Source of the DNA: Loxodes magnus
Lineage: Eukaryota; Ciliophora; Karyorelictea; Loxodida; Loxodidae
DNA length: 64,000 nt
Reading direction: 5' to 3'
Assembly (NCBI GenBank): GCA_946699065.1
Contig: CAMPDV010001314.1
Coordinates: 1 to 64,000 of the forward strand
Made by a program: the position numbers and the translations under genes. The notes below the pieces were generated by a model, which was not told the DNA's origin, ran no database searches, and worked only from the letters and a program-made list of their open reading frames with translations. Shown here in pieces: positions 37,540-51,941 of this stretch (its first letter is position 1; the number at the start of each line of letters is the position of its first letter).

Positions 37540-40500
37540 TACAGCCTCAAAAAGACCAATTTTAAGCTAAATGTATCATTGATACTTGATGCTTTTTTAA
37601 TTCATTATTAAATATAAAAAATGAACTGAAACCTAATTAAGTTAAGGAATGTTTTCCTTTGAATAGCTGCTTCTCTAAATACCTTTTTTAGCTATTCACT
37701 TGTGTTATTTATCAGCTTTTAACTTTAGTCTTCAGGTTGATTTCTTAATTATAAATTTATATCCAATAAATTTCTCATCATTCCATTTTTACTTCGCTTT
37801 TTTTAGATTTGCTTATATTTTCTTTAAAACTTTATCTCTTTTGGATCTTGACTCTCAATCTTGATATTCTTTGCCTTTCTTAATCTAGATTCTGGTTATA
37901 CTTATTAGGCCTCTTTATATACTTCTTTCTTTATTAAATAAAACAAATTCTAGGATTTATGTATGACTTAATATAAAACCTGGCTACGAAACTTCTTAGA
38001 CTCTTAGATATCACCAGCTTAAATTACGTTCTTATATTATACCTTTCCTATTTAAATTACCAAAATATTGTAAAGAAGTAGTTGAGAATCCAATAGTACT
38101 TTTGGTGCTAAATGCCCTGAGGAATAGTTTTTCTAAAGTAGGAAGAACTGGTTATTCTAACCTTTTCTAATTTGACTACATATTCTACTTTCAATAGTTG
38201 ATGTATCGCTTGCAATTTAGCTTGCAAGTCTGAGACAAAAGGTAGTCAAACGTCTTTAAATATTAGTTCTGTTAATCTTTTCTTATACTGAAGTGTTCTT
38301 TGAGCAAACATATTTATCAATTACCTAGACTAAATCTTATTAGAACCTCTTAAATAATCTGTCATAATAACTAGTTAGAGATATCTTAGATATTAAAGTA
38401 TTTCTAAAATAAATAATATCTCTTATGAATAATTAAACTTATAATGTATTTTGCTACTTCTCTTTTATTAGATTTAGATTTACTATTACTTAGCTTTCTT
38501 CTTTATTGAATCTATATTTTATTTTACCCTCCAAATATTTTTTGTTCTAATACTTGAATTGCTTATAATTATCTACCTTATGTATGTTAAATTTCTATAT
38601 TTAAGGATAATTAAAGTATTTTCTACTTATTGGATATTAACAGTCTAATCCTCATTATTTATTTTCCTTTTCATTTAATCCTTTTTTAATTTCCTTCATT
38701 TAAAAACAATATAATTAATTTATAGTTTTACCTTAATTAAGAAGACAAATCTAACTATCTAGTTTAGTAAGATAGTTAGATATAAAAGGGTAACCATAAG
38801 TATAATAAAGAAAAGTGATTTAATAAAATATACTATCAATGATACTTTACTGTAGCATATCAAATGCTAAGAAGTTTATATCTTTAGTTTATATTTGATA
38901 AAAATGAAGCTACCCAATATTTAAATATCAAAATATAATTAAAAATAATAACAAAAAGAGATATAGGAGCATGCATTAGACTATAGAGTCTAACTACAAG
39001 TCGTCCACTCATCAATTAAAACTAAGAAAAGATCAAGTGGAAAAATTTGATTTAAATACAGAAACTTATTCTTATAGAAGCCTTAAGAGTAGAAGGTCTG
39101 TTAAGCTCAAAAATACTAAAAGAAGAAGTTTCTAAAGATAGTTCCTAAGAAATTTTTGTTTAAATAGTCGTAATATAAAACAACATTAACTTGATTTCCC
39201 TTTAGCTAGCTAATAAGCAAGTAGAAAGTTTATCTTAATTAGTTATTTATTTTAGAGACTTGAACTATCAGCAAGCATATACGTTAGCAGTAATTTAAAT
39301 TTGCACAAGTATACATATTTAGTGGAGCATCTTCTGATAAGCTTGACTTTGTGTCTTTAAGGTTAGTTTTAGTTAGTTACATTTAATATCTGGAAAATGG
39401 TTAGGTAATAAAGCAGTTATTATTATAATTAAGATAAACTTTACTTGATTCAATTTTAAAGCTACTTAGTCTAGTTTCTATTTTTCTTAATCTTCTTTTC
39501 AATTATATTAACTATTTTATCATATTGTTAAGTTAGATCTTTTCATTAGTAAGTAAACTGGCAGATTTATTATTAGCAAAAGTCTTAAGATATTAAAGAT
39601 ACCAAGAAGAATAATTAGTAATAAGATCAAGCAGCCAACATAGTCTGCTATAGTTTAAACCAAGAATCTTATTAATAGATATAAAGCAGATAGCTCAGAA
39701 GGAAGATTTATAAAAGGACTAAAAAGAATAATGAAATTATATATTAAAGAAGGATTATGAAATTCATACTCAGCTAAGAATTTATATTAAACATAATAAG
39801 AGAGAAAGGCAGATTCATCCTAACATTACAAAACTGGACGCTCATTAGAGAAAAATTAACGTTTATATTATTTAAGTTCAGCTACTAAGAGAAAGAATAT
39901 AGATCAAAATAATAAATTATAAAGAAGAAAATTAGATATTAAAAAGGGGATAGATTTGCGTTAATAACTAAGTATTAGTTTTAGTATTTTAATATTGTAA
40001 AATTAATACTCTTATAAAAATAGATTTAAGCAAAGAATTATTTAAAGATATCAATTTAATTTAATTTTTATAAAGTTATTAAATTACTGTTTTGCTAAAA
40101 ATAATTATTAACATCTAAGAGATTACATTAAGCCTTAGCTTTAAAATTAATTATGAGCTATAGCAAAAACCTTTTTCAAAACTGTTTATTTTACCAGCTT
40201 TCTCATTTCTACTTTTAATTACCATATAATAGTAGGATCCATGAATAATAGATACTCATTCTCTTCTTTTTTACTTCAAATGATGCTTCATGAATAAATT
40301 TTGGTCACTATCTAATTACCAACTGAGTAGGTTGTTTTTATTGCTACTTCATTTGAATGTATTAGAATTAACTTTCTTCTTCTATAATTATAAATAACCC
40401 TATCTTCAATTCTTCATAGTCTAATCTTACTATCTTATTTAAATTCTTTAGCTAGACAACTTTCAATAGCATTCATATATTTTTTTTAATTCCTTTATAG

Positions 40501-41000
40501 CGAAGTTATTATATGCAACAATTAGCTTAACCTAAATAGGATTTAGAAATACATTCTAATCATTTTGAATTTAATATTACATCTCTTAAACTTACTCTAA
40601 ACTGCTGAGATTGTACAATATTAACCTTTGCTCTTTAAATTTTTCTCCCCTAATTATGCTAAATTATGTTTCTATTAGATTAACTTTTTGGTGCTCATCT
40701 TGTTACTTACAACTCCTAGTCTTGATATCTCTTATCATGATTGTATCTTTGTCCTATATAATATCTGGAACAGCACTGGAAGTTATTTACCACACTTAAT
40801 TAACCTAAAGCAATTTTTAAAACTTATTTACGCATATCCTATTTCTCCTTTCCTAAAATCTCAATTATAATTTTTAGCCAGAATATACCGCCTGAAGCTT
40901 AAATCTAACAGCAACTCAAAAAATGTAATGAAAGCTAAGGTAAAAATGAAATAATAAGTTTTATTACTTTAAATTTAAGATTGAGATTAGAAAGGTAAGT
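37540..41000. repeat. 3.4-kb segmental duplication, copy B
   Basis: Second copy of 21090-24500, offset about 16.4 kb, same orientation. It has lost four bases where copy A reads ATTCTAACTCTATTC and gained a G where copy A reads AAAAGTAGTC. These indels sit in otherwise conserved sequence and break any shared frame. The pyrimidine-to-purine switch recurs at about 38.73 kb, at the same place as in copy A. Confidence 0.8.
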
Positions 41001-44000
41001 AAAATAGCCATTAATAGTAGATAGGATAAACATATGAGTGACTGCTAAGAGAAGATATATATGATTTAGCTTCTTAAATATCTTTATAATATCAACTTTA
41101 AATTAAAAATCAAGAGCAACACTATAGAACAAAAAGTAGAATCAATAACAGGCTTTTCTTATTATAAGCCTTATAAAGTGTCAAGCAAATATTTTATAAT
41201 TAAATATAGTTAAATTAAATAGACTTAAACAAGGCTAAAATAGGAATTATTTTTAATATCATAGCAGATATTAAAAGAAGAGTGCTGATCTAATAAAGGT
41301 GATAAGTAAGTTTGAAGCTACTCTGTTTCGATTTTACTTGAAAGAGAAAAAGAAATTATCTTAACCTAATATAAACTGCATGAAAAGAGAAAGGGTAAGC
41401 AAATTGAAGGAAGATTAATGGATAAGCCTTAATCCAGAGACAAATAAATTAGCAGCTTAAGATTAAAATTAAATTCAAAGAATTTAAGAAAAACTAACAG
41501 ACCTAAGAGGGTAAGTTTTCTTATTTAGGATTATTTTTTAAACCAAACATCTAGAATTATCTTCTGTCTAGATTAGGACTAAGATCAGCTTGTTAAAATT
41601 AATAAAATAAAATCATAGAAAATAAATAAGTTCGCTAGGTGAACACTGAATCAGCTTTGAAAATGTTTTACTATAGAAGTGAAATGAAGAATAAATAATA
41701 ATAAATATAATATCTTATATTAGTTAGACTTTACTCTATTATTACATAGATACCTAATATTTGTTTTTTGCTAAATATGCTTTTAATATAAAAGGTTTTT
41801 GAAAACTTCTATGAATCATTATTAATGTTTTTTATACCAACATCATAAATTATATGCTACTTACTTTTTCTTCTACTAAAGAATTTGGAGAAAGGATTAT
41901 TTGCTTGCTATCATGATTATTAAAAAAGCATACTTTTATAAATAAAGAAGTTTAAGATTATATGTTACCAATCTAAATAGCCAAGATTTTATGCCTTATT
42001 AGTTTTTTCTTTTTAGATATATTAACTTCTTAGAAAAGGCTTCATATCTCTGGCTTCTGTCTTTTTTATTTGCATTTTTAAAGTTTTAAAGGCAATTTCC
42101 TTTTATTTTAGAATTAAAGCTCTCCTTTATAAAAATCTTGGTTGAATTAAGCAGTATTATTAATTAAGGAAAGGGAATGATGATTAGGTATTAATGAATA
42201 TAATAATAGGAATATGACTTACTAGAATCTAAATAATAATAAGAATATTTATTTGAAATGCTAGTTAAAGATAACTAGATTAATTAAGATTATTAAAGCT
42301 TCTAAATAAAATAGTAGAAATATTAATGAGACTAACTAAAATCATATTCTAATTGTATCATCTTTCTTTAACTTTATTTTAAATCTCTAGTTTTAACTTT
42401 TCATTACTAAATAAAACAGGCTGCTTTTTATATTACTGAACCATCTATTTACATTTTATTTACTTTAATATTGTAAATTTACCCACCACTATCCTTTTCA
42501 TTATGCCTTTTAATTATATTGGTAAATATTATTAAAGACTTTCACACTAAAACCAGTATCTTTAAGATCTTCTTTTTTGCAAGGATAAAAGTTAATTTTT
42601 GGCGCTTTCTTAGATTTATTTAAAATCTACTTGGATTTTGTAATGCTTTTGTTTATAAGTTTTACATTTTTCCCCTATAAATAAAAAATACAAAATTTCT
42701 TTAGATAGCATTAGATTAATTATCTAATTCTGCTTTATTTATATCTTCGCTTTTTTAGAATTTTCGCCTTTACTTTTTTGCTTCTTTCACAAATAACTTT
42801 TTCTATATTTTTCCAGTTAAAGGAAAGCCTACTTTAAGGTTTTGCAATTGAAGTTTTGTTTTTCTTTATTTTCTTATAGCATCTTAAAATTTTATTGAAC
42901 AAATCCAAAAGAATTTTCTTAAGTTTTTTGCTTTCCTCTAATAAAAATACAAAATGATATAAGAACTATCTTTAATTTATCCCTAATTGCTTTGTCTGGC
43001 TTGTTTCTGAATATTGTATGTCTAATATATCTATGAAAGTTGATATGGTTTACACTAAATTGATTTGATTAGTGTTGTGTAAGTTTTGTATTTGTAAATA
43101 GTATTTTTGATTAGTGAATTTAAAGTGAAATAAGTAAGTTTGACTAATGATAATGAATATATTGAATTAGTAGTTACTATAGCATTATTAAGGATTACTA
43201 AAGAATTAAAGCTTTTTTAATTAAATAGCCTTCTACTATTGATTATTATGCTTTAGTTCTAATTTTTTAATAGATCTCTTTAATTAAAGGTTAGCCTCAT
43301 TATTTATGTTTCTTAATTACATTTAACTATTACATTATTAAAGAAACTAACTTTTGCTTCTTAATTTTAATATTATACTGTTGTTAGTTACTAAAAGAGA
43401 GATATAGAAACATATGATAATCTTCTGAGTTAATTAAAATATTATAAAATAGAGCTTCCTATAAGAGTTTAAAGGAATAGATTTACTAATTTAACTAAAT
43501 AGATAGCCAACATTGTTTCTTCTTTTATATCTTTCCAACCTTTTTATTTTACTACCTCTATTCATTATTTCAAGCTTGATAGATCTGAAGTTTTACTTAT
43601 GAAAGTTTCTGGAATTTAAATTTAAATTTCCAGTTACTGCCACAAAGAATTTGAATGGTTTGAGATGTTTTGTATGAATCTAAGTTGTAACTTGATTATA
43701 TTTTGCTCTAATTAATTAGTGGATGCTAAACAATATAAATATAAAAGGAGTTAACTTGAGGCTTGCTATTAATAAACTCCTGTTTCTTATAAGTGCAAAG
43801 GTTAAAGATTTGAAGCAATTGTTTAGTTTGTTTCCAGATAATGTTTTATAATTAGTTTCTTAAAATTTAGGTAGTAGAGTCTTTTTGTAGGAGTAAGATA
43901 ATTTAGGTTGTAGTAATTTAGAATAATGGATTTAACTAGATAGTATTATTCTCTTAAGATAATGATAGCTAAATATCTCTTTTAATAGTATTAATTAATC

Positions 44001-47000
44001 TAAAAATAAATTAGTATAGTTGCTATTTATTTATACTTTAAACTCTTATATTCCATATTTTACTATATCAAACTAACAGATTAAATCAACTATATAATAC
44101 CAAAATACTTAAAACTACCATCCACAAGTAACACTCAACAACACTACCAGATACAATACACTACAAACAAATATACCAATAATCAAACTATTCATAACAT
44201 TGTTATATGCTAACCAATCAATACCTAACCTTAAACATATTCAACTATTCACATATTTTTCATTCTTTTTAAAATTAATTTGGCAAATATATATAATATT
44301 TTAACAATCATAACCATTTCTTCATCTTTTATCTTATTTGTAACTTCATTATATGTATCTAATTCATTTTATATCCAAACTATTATATCAATTCACTTCT
44401 TATTATCCCTCTTTATACTTATTTTATATCCAAAAAAGAGCGCCAAATTTCAAATTTATTTTTAAACTTATCATTTAAAATTAATTTCAAAGCACGAAGC
44501 TTATATCTTTAATTTTAATTAATATATATAAAGAAACTGCTAGCTTTTTATACTATTTATATATTTTACATAATATTAAAATAAATACACTTAAGACTTA
44601 CAAAAATACCCTTTTATTCTCTATCTCGATTCATATTAAGTTCATTTCAAATTTATAAAGCATGCTAATATATTATATCATTATTGTTCTTAATCCATAT
44701 CAATAGCTAGCTCTTAGCCAATTATTTCCTTATTTCATAACCTTATTCAACAATTTTCAGTTTTATTCAATGATTAGATCTTTTATATTCTTCATTTTTC
44801 TATAAATATAAAAATCTTTTCGCAACAAATAGGTTTTTACTCTTAATTTCAGCCCATCAAGTCAATTTCATGAGATCCATTTTGTGTTAGCTGTTTATTC
44901 TTTATGATGGCTACTTATATTCATAGAAATTCTTACATAATAGCTTAAGATATAAAAATCTGCAAAGTAACTTTGGGTTGATTTGCCTTTTTATATATGC
45001 AAAGAATAATTTCCAAATTTTTTAATCATTTTAAATTTTCTTCTTTAAGTAATTCATTTTTTCTCTTGGCTCTTTCTCTTTTCTATTCAGTTTAGGTATT
45101 CCAATTCTCCTATTACGATTTATTATTTTTTGAATCTATTCTACACTTCACTTATATAGCTCGTTTATATTTTTCTTTTATAAATAATAGTAATGCTTGT
45201 GTGTCTCAAGCAACAAACTAAACTTAATAATTGATTCTTAGCTACTTTAAAGTATTCCTGGTATGCCTAAAGTTTATTGATATAGAATTTAATTTACCAG
45301 CATAATTTTCTTAAGTTCATTACAAAGCAATTCTCTTTTAATTAATGAGTTAATCTTTTGAACCAATTCATATTAAAACTGTTCTATTGGGGTTTTTACT
45401 TTTATTGTGTGTTCATGTTTAAGGTTTAAATCTTTCCTTTTTTAGCAACTAAGTTATCTTATCTTAATGAGATTTTGAAGCTGTAATTTTTCTTTCTTCT
45501 GCAATCACCTGAGCCCGAAATCGCACCAATAATAACTTTTTTCTAAAGCATAATTTTTAATTTTTTACCATCCTAAAAATATTTTTAACTAACCGTCTTA
45601 ATTTTCTAGTATAATGTCTTAATAGAGTACTTTTAGCAATTATTTTTATATATTTTATCTCTTACTAATTTCTTAAGGCAACTTTAAAGATGCTTCTTTT
45701 CTCCAAGAGATTGATTTTCCCTGATGTACTTTATTAATTACTAAAAGACTGATTTTTGATAAATTGTCTATAAGAAAATCACCTATTTGGCAAACCTTTC
45801 CTACTTGAACTCTATGAGTTGTAGTTTTTCGTTCTATAATGTACTAAAAGTGAATAGATTAAGTTTCTAAGTAGTATCAAGCAGAAACTAATTTTAAAAT
45901 ATTTGCTGTATTAGTTATTCTTTAAGTGAACATAATAGAACATTTATTAGGGTTATTCTCTTTTTATGTAGTTTTAGAGTCCTCTTAGTTGATTTTTTAA
46001 ACTTAGAATTTTTAGTCTTCTATTAGATGAAAGCTAGAAATACTATTTTTAAAACTAAAATAATTCTACAAATTTATGTGCCTCATTTTATAATTATTAC
46101 CTCATTTGGATCAAAAGTAAATAAGATATTAAACTAATATTACTTTTTATGCTTAATCTTTAGGCCTTTAATTAGCTTTTGAACTTTAATCTCGAATGTA
46201 GTTATAACATCTTTAAGTTAGATAAATTATAAGATAAATCTATCTTAAACCTAACTAGCTTGTAGTTACTAAGGTTTTACTGATCCTTCTTAATTTTGTT
46301 CTTTATAAATAAAAATCTAAAAATTTGATATCTTAATCTTTTAGCTTCAAGCAATATTTAAAATTCTGTTAATTTTTCTTTTAGAATCTTTTCCTCTTAG
46401 TGTCTAAAGAGAGCAGGCTAATTAAGCTATTTTCTATTTTCCATATTCTATACATTTTAGCAAGCTATAATAAAAATATCAAAACTAACTCTAATTGTTT
46501 CTATTTGTTCATAAGGGTTCTCTCTATTTAAATATCTTTTGTTCCTTTAAATCTGTTTTTCTAAATGGCTTTTAACTTATTAATTGACCTTTCATTATTA
46601 AAATAACTTATGAAGTCTTCTGTTATAAGTTACTTCTTCATCAGTTTACATATTTCCTTTCTTAATCTTAAGTAAAATCCTTCTATCTTACTAATGCCTT
46701 TTATTCTTTAAGATTATTAAGTTTAACAATAAACCTTAATTTTTCTACTGAGTCTTTTATATTCTAAGCTATTTTCTCTAAAATGCTACTAGCTCCTCTA
46801 ATAATTTTCCTTTTCTTATTTCTCAAGATTTACTTATTTGTCACCCTGATTTAATAAGCTCTGTCTACTAATAAATGCTTTCTATTATTTATTTTTTGTT
46901 AATTTTAGCTTTAAAATTAAGATTAAGCTTCAAGAAATGCCTAAAATATATATAAAACTAAATGAACTAGCCCTCTGATTCAATTAATTACTTAGCAAAA

Positions 47001-50000
47001 CTAACTTAGCACTCAAATTAAGAACTCATCTAGCGTCTCTCATAAGCCATGCTCTACTATTACCTCAGTACCCTGCATTCCATATTATATAGCATTATCT
47101 TTAATCATTTTACTTTACTACCATACTTCAAAGGCTGCATTTTAGCAAAGCAGGTTTATTCTGTATTTAGTAAGTAAAAGACATTTGACATCACTTAGAC
47201 TGCTTTCTTATAAGGGTTAGTTCCTTTTTTAAAAAAGCTTATTATAGCCTAAAAGACAAGAATGATGCTAAATTCTTATATTGGTCTAAGAAGAAACAGC
47301 TTAGACAATATAGCATAAACATAAGTCTTAATAGAGAGAAATTTGAAAGGTTAAGCAAGCTTATTTATTAATGGTTAGATTAATATATAGGTAAAAGCAT
47401 TTAAAAAGAGACTAGTAACAGCATTATATAACGCTTTCATCAATATAAATAAGCATTAAGGTTGCGTACACTATTCAGGTTGCTAGAGCAATTAAAGCTA
47501 GATTAAGTAAATTGAAGGGTCAGCTTAAGCTATTATATTAGAAACAAAGCAGCTGATAATTAAGCAAATCTTTAATAATTAGCTTAAATAATTTTAGCAT
47601 AGTAATTAAATGCAAAACTAGAGCGAGGGATACAAGCTAGAGTAGCAAGCAGATTAAGAAAAAAACATCTTATATGTAAAGAAGATAATTTGAAAGATTG
47701 TAGGAGAAAAGGAATAAATAAATAAGAATTTTAATTTTAGCATTCAATAGAAGTTTAGCTAAATAGTACCAAGAACACAAACAAGTACTTGATTTTTATA
47801 TTTAGTTTGAGTAAAAAGATACAGAATTAAATTATAAAATGAAGATATCCTTTTATAAGTTGCTAAATTCAAAAATATCTTTAAATGATACATAAATAGT
47901 TTTAAGAATGTTGATTCATGATAAAACTTATTTATCTTTTCTTACCTTATCAAATCAACTTAATACAAAAACTTCATTCTTTTGAGACTCCCTTTAATAC
48001 ATTTTAACATTTCTGTTTCTAATTTTGTATACAGTTTCCTTTTTCTAAATAGCTTCTCTTTCATCTGCTTTATAAGTAATAGTATATTAAATAGCCTCAA
48101 ATATGCCATAATTCCGTTTGGAAGCTCCTCTTTTATATATTTTTCTTGGAGGGTTTATTACCCAACAATATTTAAAGATATTAATTAACTTAATATCAAA
48201 AAACCAGTTTAGTTTATCTGTTATAACCTTAGCATTAAAAATTTTATTTCATTTCTTAGATACAAATTAGAAAATCAATTTTTTGCTCTTAGGTAGTAAT
48301 TTATAGCTTATTTAGCAAAGAATCCTAAAGACTCTTTGTATTTAATTTATTTATTATAGCCAAGCATTAACGACTCTTAATTAAACTCTATTGATATATG
48401 CCTAATTTTAGAAGTTAAGCTAATTAAACTATTATTTCAGCCATTCTATTTAACTTTTAAAATTAAACTTGTTTATTTTAAACACTAAGGATAGTAAGCT
48501 TTATCTAGTAGCTTTTTCTAATTTTAATTCCCTGCTACTTGATTTAGGATTGATAATAATTCTGCTTATTGTTTTAGAGATTTAATAATCTTTAGTTTAA
48601 TATCTTTAGTAAATTATCTCTTAAGATCTTTCAGGCCAGATTAGATATTTCTTAGTTTATGATTTTGCTTATATGTTATGTTTATTTAGTTTAAGAGATA
48701 CCAATCTTAGAGAGTTCTAACTTAGTTCAGGAATAGTATTTAAATCTTTTATTTCTGCATTTTATATTTTCTACACGAGGTATACTCTCCAGCTATTGCA
48801 CAGAAACACAAAGTATTCTGAGATTGCTTGTATTATTGCTAAGTTTAGCTTAGTATAATTTTGTCTTTGTTATTATATAGCTAATTATTATTTTTGCTTA
48901 TAACTTCATGCTATTCAATGTATTAAATGTATTCACTTAGAATTAAGAAAGCTTTTCTTAGTTATAAGCCTCACGTTCTTATTAATTTCTAATATTCTCT
49001 AATAGCTTTACTAGAGTAAATATTTACTCTTGAGTATTTAGTTGCAAGTCTAAGATAATAGCTGTATTGATTAGCTTAGACTTGTAGTTTGGCTATTTTA
49101 GTAGATGTTGATGATAATCTTATTTAAAACTTGATTACAAGACTCTATTGGCTCTCTTTCTTATTCATATATTGCAGAAGTTTGTTGCTAGAATAAGCCT
49201 TGTTAGTAATGAACTAAAGCTGTATTGTAGCAATAATACCCCTTATGAATTAAGAGTATATTTGAATTATAAGGTAAAGTAGGATAAGAGTGATTAGATT
49301 AATAAGAGTATTTCTAGTAGACTGTTATTTAAACTAGGCTATTATAGTTATTTATCATTTAAATATCTATATCTATTATTCTTCTCTTTATCTTCTATCT
49401 TTAATATTCTCTATCTATAACTATCTATACTCTACTAAACTGTCACTGTTATTAAAAAGCTAAGCTTCTATATATAATTCTATAGTCTATTGCTGTCTAT
49501 TAAATATAGCTAGTAAAAAGACCTGTATGTACTAAATAGTAGCTTTCAATTCTAAAAACTAATATAAAAGTATACTTTATTTATACCAACAGATCATAAA
49601 TACAATTAGCCGCTTCTTTTAAAATCCATACCTTAGACTTAAGCTTAGTTTCCTACAAAATACCAATCAACCAAATTTTAAGTTAAGATATTAATAAAGA
49701 TTAAAAAAATGACTGTGCTAAGTAATGCTAATCACTAAAATAAACCTAATTGACTTTAATAAAACATAATCATAAGGAGCTAGTAACTAAGCAAGAAGAA
49801 AATAAGTATTAGTTAATTAAAATCTAAATTATTAGAATGCTCTTATCTAAGGGTTACTAATAATACTATACCATATAATAGCTACTTAAGAGTTTATGCT
49901 TCATACTTATAGATAGTAGTATAGATCTTAAGAATAAGATTAAGTCATAAGTAATAAGAGTCAGTTTAATAATACAATCAGTAGTTAATAATCATCATAT

Positions 50001-50404
50001 ACAAATTATTATTATTATAATCTAGTATACCTAAATACTTCTATCAATGTAGCTAATAATAAGATATAATCTTAATCATAAGTAATCTTACCAACAGAAT
50101 TAACAGTAATCAACAATACAAATTACTCAAATCATACCAAATTTAATAATACAACATCAAACACTTAATACTACTATTATTATTCCAACTAACTACTTCT
50201 ATATTATTTATATTCACTAACTATAATCCATTCTGTCCATCAAAAACTTTATCACTTTTAACCAACTTATGGAATCATATCAAACAAAAACCAAAGTAAA
50301 TAGAGATAAAGACTAGAAAATCCCTAAAATATCCAAAATACATGTTGTAATACCAAATAATTACTAGAGAAAGAAATAAAGAAATACCAATTTAAAATAA
50401 ATTT
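41001..50404. other. Repeat-poor AT-rich DNA, no recognisable gene
   Basis: 9.4 kb in which I found no protein motif, RNA gene or array. Composition alternates: purine-rich on plus to about 41.7 kb, pyrimidine-rich 41.8-43.0, A+C-rich at 44.05-44.27, pyrimidine-rich 44.6-47.2, purine-rich 47.25-47.9, pyrimidine-rich to about 49.2 and A+C-rich at 49.6-50.3 kb. The pyrimidine-rich blocks give long protein-like minus-strand frames, but in the one block I checked (about 44.9-45.8 kb) two different phases looked equally plausible. GAGAAAGGGTAAGCA at about 41387 matches a motif in the duplicated segments. Confidence 0.35.
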
Positions 50405-50853
50405 AATCTCCGAGACTAACTCAGTGTCACTTTTTCTTGTCACTATCTTACTCAGTCATGATTGGGTAATTTTTACGCCTGCTGCCTTCCTTAGATGTGG
50501 TTATCGTCTTTCAAGCTTCTTCTCCGAATTGAACCCTAATTCTCCGTTACACGTTACTGCTCTGATAATCTAATATTTTACCATTGAAAGTTGATAGTGT
50601 AGAAACTTAATTATCTGTCATACTTCTTAGCATAGTCCTTGTGTATTATAATTCCATTTGTAAGATATCTAATAAACATCTTTTAGTTATTTGTTCCTTC
50701 TAGTGTTACTATGATTACGTATCTAGCATACCATCAAATAAACTATCACTGGCTAATGATCTATTCGCAGTTCCACAATTCAATACTAGCATTTATACAG
50801 AATGGCTTAGAATAAGAGATAAGAATCCAACTACATGTAGGATCAACCAGATT
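50405..50853 (-). rRNA. 18S rRNA 5'-end fragment (pseudogene)
   Basis: Read on the minus strand, this begins with the extreme 5' end of 18S rRNA (AATCTGGTTGATCCT at 50853) and proceeds through GAACTGCGAATAGATCATTA, ATAGTTTATTTGATGGT, TTAGATATC, AAGTTTCTACA, GGAGAATTAGGGTTC, GATAACCACATCTAAGG, GCAGGCGTAAAAATTACCC and GTGACAAGAAAAAGTGACA. It stops about 450 nt in. It is more eroded than the copy at 33.6 kb (TCAATTCGGAGAAG for TCGATTCCGGAGAAG, and others). It ends about 1 kb from the 3' end of the intact LINE, and points toward the 33.6-kb fragment. Confidence 0.85.
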
Positions 50854-51854
50854 TATTTCCTTCTTTCCTTTTGATCTTATTTTTCTTTATAATTTTTTCC
50901 ACTTTTTTATTATAAGTATTTTGACTATCTATTCTCTTTACTAGCCTTTGACCTCAATGAATTTTAAAGATGATATAAAAGTTTGATAGACAAAAGCAAG
51001 GTAAATGATTTAGAGGTAAAAAATGAAAGTGTTATTAAATAATCTAAGCAATTAAGATCTATTTTATTATTCTTCTTAAATAATTAAATTAAATACTTTC
51101 ATTTTTACAGAATTGCTCAAAACTAAAGACTGTTGACTTAAAAATCTTTTAATTTATAGTAAATATTAGATAGAAGTAGAAAGATAAATATTATAACTTA
51201 GTCTCTTATAAAGGCAATAAAGTCCTTTAAATATCATTAAGCTTAAAGTTAAAAGGTAATTCTTATTAAAGTTCACAGTAGAATATTTTATGCTTTTAAT
51301 TACTATAAGATGTATCCCATTAAATAACTTAGTAGAAGAGGTTTTGCTAATAACCATGTACCCTATAACTTTTAATATAGCTTGGTTTTATAATTAAAAC
51401 TAATCAAAGTAACTAAATCTAAACTAATATTTAAGTGCTAAATAAACGTAAAAATTTAATGAAATGCTTTAATTTTTAACAATCTTATTATTTTTACTTT
51501 TTTTGGATTTAATTTAAAATCTAATTATGTTGGATTAAAAAATGTGCATCATTTATATTAGTATTGAATATCCAAAAAATCCATTATTCAGAAACTTTTT
51601 TTTAATTAATAAATTTCTTCGATAAGAAATTTAATGGCTTGCTTTATAATAATAAGATTAATATATAAAATTAGATAACGCTTTCTTTGAACTATTTTAT
51701 AAAAGTTTGATTAGCATAATTTAATTGAATAATAGTAAATATAATATGTATTAATATAAATTTCTTATAATCAATATTTATAATTTTAAGTATTTGCTTA
51801 CTGACTTTTAAACCATTTCTATATTAAATTAAATTTAAACTAAAAGAGTTTTTT
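50854..51854. other. Spacer between rRNA fragment and LINE 3' end
   Basis: AT-rich. On the minus strand it lies just upstream of the 18S 5' end, where an external transcribed spacer would be, but nothing conserved is visible. No gene motif. Confidence 0.35.
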
Positions 51855-51855
51855 G

Positions 51856-51897
51856 ACGTCTTTAATTGCAAGAATTGCTTCTTTCAATTATAGACGT
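51856..51897 (-). other. Terminal hairpin of the LINE
   Basis: Thirteen-nt arms, ACGTCTTTAATTG and CAATTATAGACGT, pair with one mismatch across a 16-nt loop that holds a smaller GCAA/TTGC inverted repeat. It sits about 42 nt after the double TGA, where many LINEs carry an RNA structure recognised by their reverse transcriptase. The location and pairing are seen; the role is inferred. Confidence 0.6.
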
Positions 51898-51941
51898 TAG
51901 TAAATGTTTTTAAATAGTTTTTTAATCTTGTTTACATCTCA

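Noticed and set aside
44590-46300. A long protein-like minus-strand frame
   Set aside because: The frame reads smoothly, but after re-phasing it carefully a different frame of the same DNA looked just as protein-like. With no dedicated stops and this base composition, readability is not evidence, so I did not call it a gene.
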